Below the pieces are notes generated by a model. It was not told where the DNA came from. It saw only the letters and a program-made list of their open reading frames with translations, and did no database searches. Below are positions 57,797 to 64,000 of a DNA stretch of 64,000 nt, in pieces; the stretch's first letter is position 1, and every line of letters starts with the position of its first letter. The position numbers were made by a program, and so were the translations under genes. Source of the DNA: Micromussa lordhowensis (lineage: Eukaryota; Cnidaria; Anthozoa; Scleractinia; Lobophylliidae); the NCBI GenBank assembly GCA_964020085.1, contig OZ026603.1, forward strand, positions 26,910,552 through 26,974,551. Reading direction: 5' to 3'.

Positions 57797-60700
57797 TTAC
57801 ACAGGTCTGTTTCTCCGAGAAGCAGAGCTTCCTTCCTCAAATTCATCATCAAGACCAAACTGGGCAGCTGCTCTATACTGAAAATTGAAAGATCATAAAA
57901 TGTCATTTTATTGACTGTGTAGCATTCAAGAGGCATTCAACACTAACATGTCAAATCATTTTTATTTATATCTCCTCTCTCACAGTCTAAAATTATTGTT
58001 AAAGTCACAATATTGGATTTTCAATCAAATCAAGGATGTGGTCATCTCTACAAGTATTGATTTTGTAATTGGGTTGTTAAGTTGAAGTTACTTTTTAATG
58101 GTCAATATTGAACTGCTTAAATATTTTGCACGGTATGTAGATTTCTGAAAGTAATCTGAAAATAATCCCTTTCAGTTTTTTCTGGTGGAAGACATTTCAA
58201 GGAGAGATAATAGTAGTGCAGTGAAAAGTTTCTTTTGGCTTGCTTACAGTAAAGTTAAGTTCGTTGTGATGTTTATTGTTAATAGGCCTTATCACGGTTT
58301 CCGACGCCATTTTGACGGGTAGGCAAAGCGGTCAGAAATTACAGTGTTTGTATGGGAATCCGATGGCAAATAACTTTTTCCAAAATCGAATTTTACAGAA
58401 ATTGTGAATCGCAATGTTAAAATATCAGGTGGAAGATTGTATTCACCAAGTTTGAAGGTTGTAGTTTAACTAGAAGACGCTCAGTTAATTTTTATAATTT
58501 TCCATACATTTGTCTGTAAATCTGGCTGGGAAGACGCGGCGGCGCCGAAAAAAAAATTACAGACAAATGTATGCTAAATTATAAAAATTAACTGAGCGTC
58601 TTCTAGTTAAGTTACATCCTTCAAACTTGGTGAATACAATCTTCCACCTGATATTTTAACATTGCGATTCACAAATTGCGTAAAATTCGATTTTGGAAAA
58701 AGTTATTTGCCATCGGATTCCCATACAAACACTGTAATTTCTGACCGCTTTGCCTACCCGTCAAAATGGCGTCGGAAACCGTGATAAGGCCTATTGTGCA
58801 TGTCCTAACTTACCAAGTCTATGCGCTCTCGTAGGCGCAGATGATTACAATAAGAGTAAACACACAGCATAAAGTACATCTACAGGATGTCAAAAGAGGA
58901 TTCAAGAGATTAATATTGCTTGGTGAGCCTTTGATACTAGATAACATATACACTTATTATATTAAGCAGTTTCAGAGGTCTGCCAGGTGTGCAAGGAACT
59001 GCAGTTTAACAAACTAAACCTTTGCACATATTGCGTGCCTAGGTTGGTTAGGAAATAATAGTAATTTTTGTGATTCCTTAGAAGACAAGTTTCATCAATG
59101 ACGTCAATGCTATGAGGTCCATTTGTTTCAAGAGCTTGTATTTTGCGTCTTAGTCCTAAAGTAATTATTTTTCAATTTCAGAAGTATTTTTTCATCATAT
59201 GCAGTGGCGGATCTAGGGGAGGGGCCCGGGGGGCCTGGCCCCCCCTCTTATTTTTGGTAAAAAAAGAAGAAATGACTGAAAGGAAAATGGCCGCCATGGC
59301 AAGTAAATCAAGGACCCCCCCCCCCCCCCCCCCTTAGCTCAAGGTCTGGATCCGCCACTGATATGACACTATTATTGAATTCTGAAGTAAGCATCCTCAT
59401 TGGTAGCAGGGAAAAGAAACAATCAATCTGGTATATTGAGTACGGTTGTTCATTTGTAGTCCCATATGAAGTCTGTATTACCCACCCCTCCTTTCCACGG
59501 TTTGTACTTACAGAGGTCACAAACATGACGGCCTCAGATATATACACTGAGCACTTCAACTGCGAGAAAACAATATTTGTTCAGCACATTGTCAGCACCT
59601 GTTTTATTACATGATTCCTAATAAAGTAAGTATTGACTGTGTTACCACAGAATTCAAAAACAGAAATAAGTATTCTTAGATTGTTCAGGTAAAGTGCAAT
59701 AGAACGGAGAATCTTGTGTGTGAATGCTTCAGATGTGGGCCAAAAATGCATTTTTTTACTGGTTGCAATTGTCAAGGCAGAAGTTGGTTTCATGCAGAAA
59801 AGGCGTGGCGGAGTGTGTTTTCACGGAGGCATTGAGAACGAGCCTCTTGGAGACTTGATTAGAGGTTGCCAGCGAGGCTGTGGCAATCTGATTCATTACC
59901 TTAAGGCGGGGTACACATGAATAGGAGTGAAATTTCAAGTAATATTAAAAGGAAATTGTTATGATTAAGATTGGTTGGAAACACTACCAGACAGTTGACC
60001 CCCGCAAAAGAGAGCCCCGGGTTGCTAGGGGACTGTTTGGTATCCGTCTACTCAGTAATTCTTCACTTCAAATTTCAATTTTCCAAATCCATCAAATCTT
60101 CAACATTTCATATTTTCCTCAATTTAACCTATCCATTAAGAAAAAATATCTCTTTCCCAAAATGCCCAAAAATCACCCAAAAATTTACACAAAAACGTAC
60201 CGCCAAACAGTGGTTAATGAGATAAGCAGAGAGGTTTAGTGTCGCTTGAAACGTGACCGAGATATTAGCAGAAAGGCCGTGTTAAGCGACCTCAAAACAG
60301 CCTTCACGTGTACCCGCCCCGCCTTAATCTAGTTAACAATTAGCCAATCGGAAGCCGTATGTGCTAATCGTGGCCTTTTTGGTACGCTTCAGTGGCATGT
60401 CAGCCTCGTTTTGTCGCGCCCAAGGTATTTCGACTATTTAGGCTCAACTGCGTGTTGCCAAAATACGAACAATGGCTTGATTAAACCTGCCCGATATGCC
60501 GCCGAAGAAAAAGGTACGGTACGATTTGCTTGAGTTCCTTCTCAAGGTTGTACACGGGAGGGGGAGGGGGTGTTGAAACTGCGGCCATCCAGGATCTGGT
60601 AACTCAACGGGCGCGTTTGATTAGTTCCACTACGGCTTCTCCCAGGCCTTCGCCGTCGATTGATTTCATGACGTATCCGAGACGAACGACTGGGATCACG

Positions 60701-62341
60701 TTTAGCAAATAGCCTCGGACCACGTGACCCGGAAATGATTTAGCTTAACGTTATATAGTGGATGGAAAAATTGACAATAAATAATTACCTTGACGTCAAA
60801 AGCCACAAAAAAGAAGATGACAGTTATAGAAAAAAGTTCCTCAATCACTACCCACACTAGCCACGGGAACAACAGCCATCTCTGACGCTGAGGAACAAAC
60901 AGTTTCGAAAATATAGTTAATCATTTAGTCATATCATTTCATTGTCTTTTATGTTAAAGACTAGCTAGTCCTGTAAGTTCGATACCAAAACTAAAGTATG
61001 ATTGTTATCAGGGAAAGGGTCTTGTAGCTTTATACGTGACGATTACGGTTTATCTTTGTTGTACACCAGGAAAGTCTCTGGTATAATCTCTAGTATCCGG
61101 CTGGAGTGAGGAAGTTAAACGTGCGAACTGGAACGACAGTGCGTAAATTTCCATTTTTCCATTGCTAAACTTTTCGCCCGTTTTAATATTTATTCGTCCG
61201 AATTATCTACCTCGAGGTACGGTTTCCCAGGAAGAACACGATGATCATACAGCCTATCCAACAAATCTGGTTGTATTATATTTCTCCACAACGAAACAAT
61301 CAACTGAGTTTTACAGAAGAAACAAAACTTCTGCATGTTCATACCGGTTTTCACGACTTGCCATATACACATGAATCAATAGTTCAAATCTGAAAAACAG
61401 ACACCCTCGCAAAAGCATTTTAGTGGTATTTTATTATCAGAGTTTAATCTGGTTAACTTGGAAATACTTTACTGGCTAGTTTCGTTGGGACGTGGGTCAC
61501 GTGGCTGAGTGGGACGTACAAACCTTAAAAAGGCCGATGAGCAACAAAAGCGACACAGCTATAGAAACAGCGGCTGCCGACATCTGAAGAATCGTTACCA
61601 GCTGAAGGGCTGTAGAAGGAGAAATCGTTTGCACATTACAATTTGTTATATTAACATATTATGGAATGTGTCGAATTATTCTCGCATTTTGATTGGTTCT
61701 TACTTATGATGTATTGGAGGACAGACGCACAGATGACGTCATTCACCATTGTTTTGTTTCTTTATTACAGCTGTTTCGACAAAGGTTGTCTCACGAAACT
61801 TAAGCATACGCCTAAATGCTGATTGATAGTGATAGTTTATCGTTACTGGATTAAGGTTCAGGGTGTTTCAGCAAGAAGGAGAGAGATCCATGTGTACACG
61901 TGTTTGTGTTGTTTTCTTTTATCACGCTGAAACACCTTACAGCTTCAATCGAGACACCTTAACCACCATTACCCATAACACCTTTCGACATTGTCGCGTA
62001 CGCTTATAAGCTTTTGTGGGAACAGCTGTATATAAAACAAGTAGATTTCATATTGCCGTGCGTCTGTTCAGTACATGTGATAGATCACATGTACAGAAGA
62101 CATCAGTGTGATAAGAACATTAAGTACAGACTCGCCTAACGCCTCTAGTGCCACTTTTTTGTTCTTACCATATTTCGACGTCATCTATGCTATAAAGCAT
62201 ATGAAAGTTAAAATACCTAACCTTATTAAAAAGGAAATCATTAGATAATGCAATTCAAATATGGTAGGCGACGCGTATTTTTTGGGTTCGTTTTTATTTT
62301 TATTTTATTTTTCTATATTTGGGAGGCGTTTTAAATTACAA

Positions 62342-62373
<32 letters not shown>

Positions 62374-62400
62374 GTGGTTATGGCCAACTCGGCGCTATGG

Positions 62401-62437
<37 letters not shown>

Positions 62438-63557
62438 GTTTCGAATTAAATAAGTGACGTGCTGGGTTGTTATTTATCCCCGCATTTAGTAATCTCTTTA
62501 TATAATTAGCAGGGTATCTATCTAAGAAGCCTGAATGTAATAGTTCGCTGCATAATCTCTTGTTTGCTGTAAGATAACAGAAGATCTATTTTTTTTTTAT
62601 ATATATTTAGCTTATTAAATGAAACCACGCAAAAATAGAAAATCTGCGTAAAAATTGCGGCTACTACATATAATTTCAGAACCAAATATCATTTGTGGGG
62701 TTTCCGTTTAAAACCGTCAGAATCCAAATATAACGTACTTCTTTATATTACATTTGATATTCTTGGGAATCTCAAAATGGATCAACCACTTCCTTGCCTA
62801 ATAGTTTGTTATGTGTACGTACATGAAACAATCACGCGATGTGCATGAAAGCCTATGGTTTCCGCTTGATTTGCCGGAGTGATTACAAACATTTCCCCCC
62901 TTGATAACTACAACCGGTGTCTGAAGAACATTTCTTTCATCCGCCGGTCTCAGGACACCAGAACACTGCTATTAAACTATGAATCGTTTTTTGGCAATTT
63001 TTTTTTCTGTTTTCTGCTTTTAAAACTTTCTTGAAACTCGAAGCACTTTCAGTTTCAATCCTTGTTGTGCTTAAGCCTACAGGAAGTGAATGACTATAGT
63101 CACAAATCTCTGCAGTTCAAAATGAAACTTAAAAATGTCTCACTTGATCGACAAGTTGACAAATATTCGGAGATGGAATGGACAAAAACTGCAGATGGAA
63201 ATTAATAAACTATTAAAAAATATGTTTTAGCTCTACATGTCAGGTAGTGTTCTAAGTTTAATAAGGCAATAAGCCAATATGAACTAATAAAAAACTCATA
63301 TTGCTCTAAAGAAAACTTACTGTCGAAGTCGATCAGTAACTGTTTCCTTGCGGCAGCTGTCATCCGTTGACGAAATTCTAAGTTGAACCACTGAAGGTAA
63401 ACCCTTGCAGCTCCCAGTAACTATCGGAAAACAATCGTAGCATTGTAGTTTTCAGATTGCTTTAATCATTCCATCCGTTAACCTAAATTTGACAAATTCA
63501 AATATGTCTTGCTTTACCAAGCTGCATAGTCCACAGACCCATGATCCTTCATAGACA
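57797..63557 (-). CDS. Multi-pass membrane protein, 5' exon(s) unresolved
   Basis: Exons on the minus strand: 63518-63557, 63321-63420, 61524-61609, 60789-60887, 59512-59559, 58814-58879, 57797-57877. All phases agree and give about 173 residues. The hydrophobic segments are GSWVCGLCSLLLGAARVYL, LQMSAAAVSIAVSLLLLIGL, WLLFPWLVWVVIEELFSITV and, spanning two exons, AVMFVTS-MYFMLCVYSYC. After the last segment come NHLRLRERIDLYRAAAQFGL, an acidic DDEFEEG and the end SSASRRNRPV. This is a four-segment topology with a cytosolic tail. The pattern recalls small insect and invertebrate tetraspan proteins of the pasiflora/DUF4728 kind or LAPTM-like proteins, but I do not recognise it firmly. Exon 63518-63557 needs an upstream phase-2 exon that was not found before 64000, so the start is missing. 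Confidence 0.75.
58283..58793. mobile_element. Long near-perfect foldback, about 510 bp
   Basis: AATAGGCCTTATCACGGTTT at the left and AAACCGTGATAAGGCCTATT at the right. The arms of about 230 bases are almost identical through GCGGTCAGAAATTACAGTG and CAAGTTTGAAGG to TTACAGACAAATGTA. The unique centre is about 40 bp and GC-rich (AAGACGCGGCGGCGCCG). It is intronic in the membrane-protein gene. Confidence 0.92.
59202..59360. mobile_element. CAGTGG-ended MITE, family C copy 2, 5-bp target duplication
   Basis: CAGTGGCGGATCTAGGGGAG at the left and GGTCTGGATCCGCCACTG at the right, flanked by ATATG on both sides (59197-59201, 59361-59365). It is about 85-90% like 17766-17912 by eye, including GGCCGCCATGGCAAGTAAAT. 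Confidence 0.92.
59905..60323. mobile_element. TTAA-flanked element, ends GGCGGGGTACAC
   Basis: GGCGGGGTACACATGA at the left and GTGTACCCGCCCCGCC at the right, directly flanked by TTAA (59901-59904 and 60324-60327). It is 419 bp and non-coding, in an intron of the membrane-protein gene. Confidence 0.88.
60496..60513 (+). CDS. Possible first coding exon (MPPKKK) of a plus-strand gene
   Basis: ATGCCGCCGAAGAAAAAG is followed at once by a good donor (AAG|GTACGG) in locally CpG-rich sequence, as in many genes beginning MPPKKK. No plausible in-phase second exon was found on the plus strand before 64000, and it lies inside an intron of the minus-strand membrane-protein gene. It could be chance. Confidence 0.2.
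62225..62455. repeat. Dispersed palindromic repeat, family A copy 3
   Basis: AATTATTCCACTCGCGCTTG, TTGGATATGAGAGTGGTTAT, CCAACTCGGCGCTATGGGCC, TCGTTGGCTATC, ATCTCATATCCAACGCGCG, preceded by ATTAGATAATGCAATTC as in copy 1 (TTGGATAATGCAATTC). Same orientation as 1735-1985. Confidence 0.8.
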
Positions 63558-64000
63558 CTGAAGCAACAGAGGAAAGTTTTAATGGGCATTTTCTACTCAT
63601 TCAGATGGAAACGTGAATTGATGCGTCTAGCGTCGAGTACGTGGCAGTCTTCTTACAATTCCAATATCGTTAATTTATTCTTACATCTGGGAGTTCCGAC
63701 TCCCCTTAGTGCTAAACTTTCATTTTCGTTGGAAAGGTTGTGCGCCCGCAGAAAAAGGTTTCGAAATGCCACATGGCAATAAGTTTCGTTGAGATAACTG
63801 CCTCGACGCTAAAAGCAAAAGAGAATCAAAAGACGAGGGACTGTCTCCGATCACTAGAAGTACTGTTTTAAATTCTAGATTGGCAAACCAAAGTTTAAAG
63901 AGGTTTCTTTGATTTAACTTAAAATGAGGACACTTTATAGCTTGTATACAGAATGGAAAGTTAAAAATAAACACGATCAAATAGTCTTGTAACTTCCGGG
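63558..64000. other. Right edge, no exon assigned
   Basis: The start of the minus-strand membrane-protein gene should lie here or beyond. The minus-strand ATG at about 63775 (MWHFETFFCG) is a candidate by position but is not followed by a phase-2 donor before its stop, so it was not accepted. Confidence 0.5.

Noticed and set aside
59143..59559. Glycine- and proline-rich frames on both strands
   Set aside because: They are the CAGTGG MITE with its poly-C tract read in frame; the same peptide appears at 17727-17950.
60530..60712. 60-codon frame downstream of the MPPKKK start
   Set aside because: It is in a different frame from the ATG at 60496, both strands are open there, and no splice site links them convincingly.

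Overview
This is a window of nuclear DNA from an animal. The genes have many exons with GT-AG introns, the genes are spaced several kilobases apart, and the introns are AT-rich and full of miniature inverted-repeat elements. Gene content and repeat style suggest a cnidarian, most likely an anthozoan such as a stony coral; this is an inference, as no species-diagnostic locus is present. A 200-base run of N (6501-6700) marks an assembly gap.

Layout, left to right: (1) 607-18637, minus: NFXL1-like NF-X1 zinc-finger gene, 14 exons read, C-terminal end off the left edge. Its introns hold most of the mobile DNA in the first 18 kb, including two elements of about 2.8 and 2.5 kb. (2) 18877-24065, plus: small PUB-domain protein, head-to-head with NFXL1. 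(3) 26069-29305, minus: ribosomal protein S3, 5 coding exons, complete. (4) 29391-33512, plus: unrecognised 119-residue protein with a mitochondrial-type N-terminus, only 85 bp from the RPS3 start. (5) 35932-40388, plus: NADP-type glutamate dehydrogenase of bacterial/fungal class. Its catalytic body is one uninterrupted exon, with a separate upstream exon that appears to supply a mitochondrial presequence. (6) 42593-54280, minus: mitochondrial disaggregase CLPB (ankyrin repeats plus AAA+), 17 exons, complete. (7) 54465-55808, plus: V-ATPase assembly factor VMA21, 3 exons, head-to-head with CLPB. (8) 57797-63557, minus: multi-pass membrane protein, 7 exons read, 5' end unresolved.

The genes are ordinary housekeeping genes and do not form a pathway. 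Three are mitochondrial or probably so (GDH, CLPB, the 119-residue protein). Three of the neighbour pairs are divergent with start codons 86-240 bp apart, so shared bidirectional promoters are likely. Exon boundaries were worked out by hand from splice signals and reading-frame phase; they are internally consistent but have not been tested against transcripts.

The accessory interest lies in the repeats. There are TTAA-flanked elements of four families, TA-flanked large non-autonomous elements with arrays of short palindromic motifs near their ends, CAGTG-ended elements with clean 5-bp and 6-bp target duplications, a TGA-flanked Harbinger-like element, and several long perfect foldbacks.
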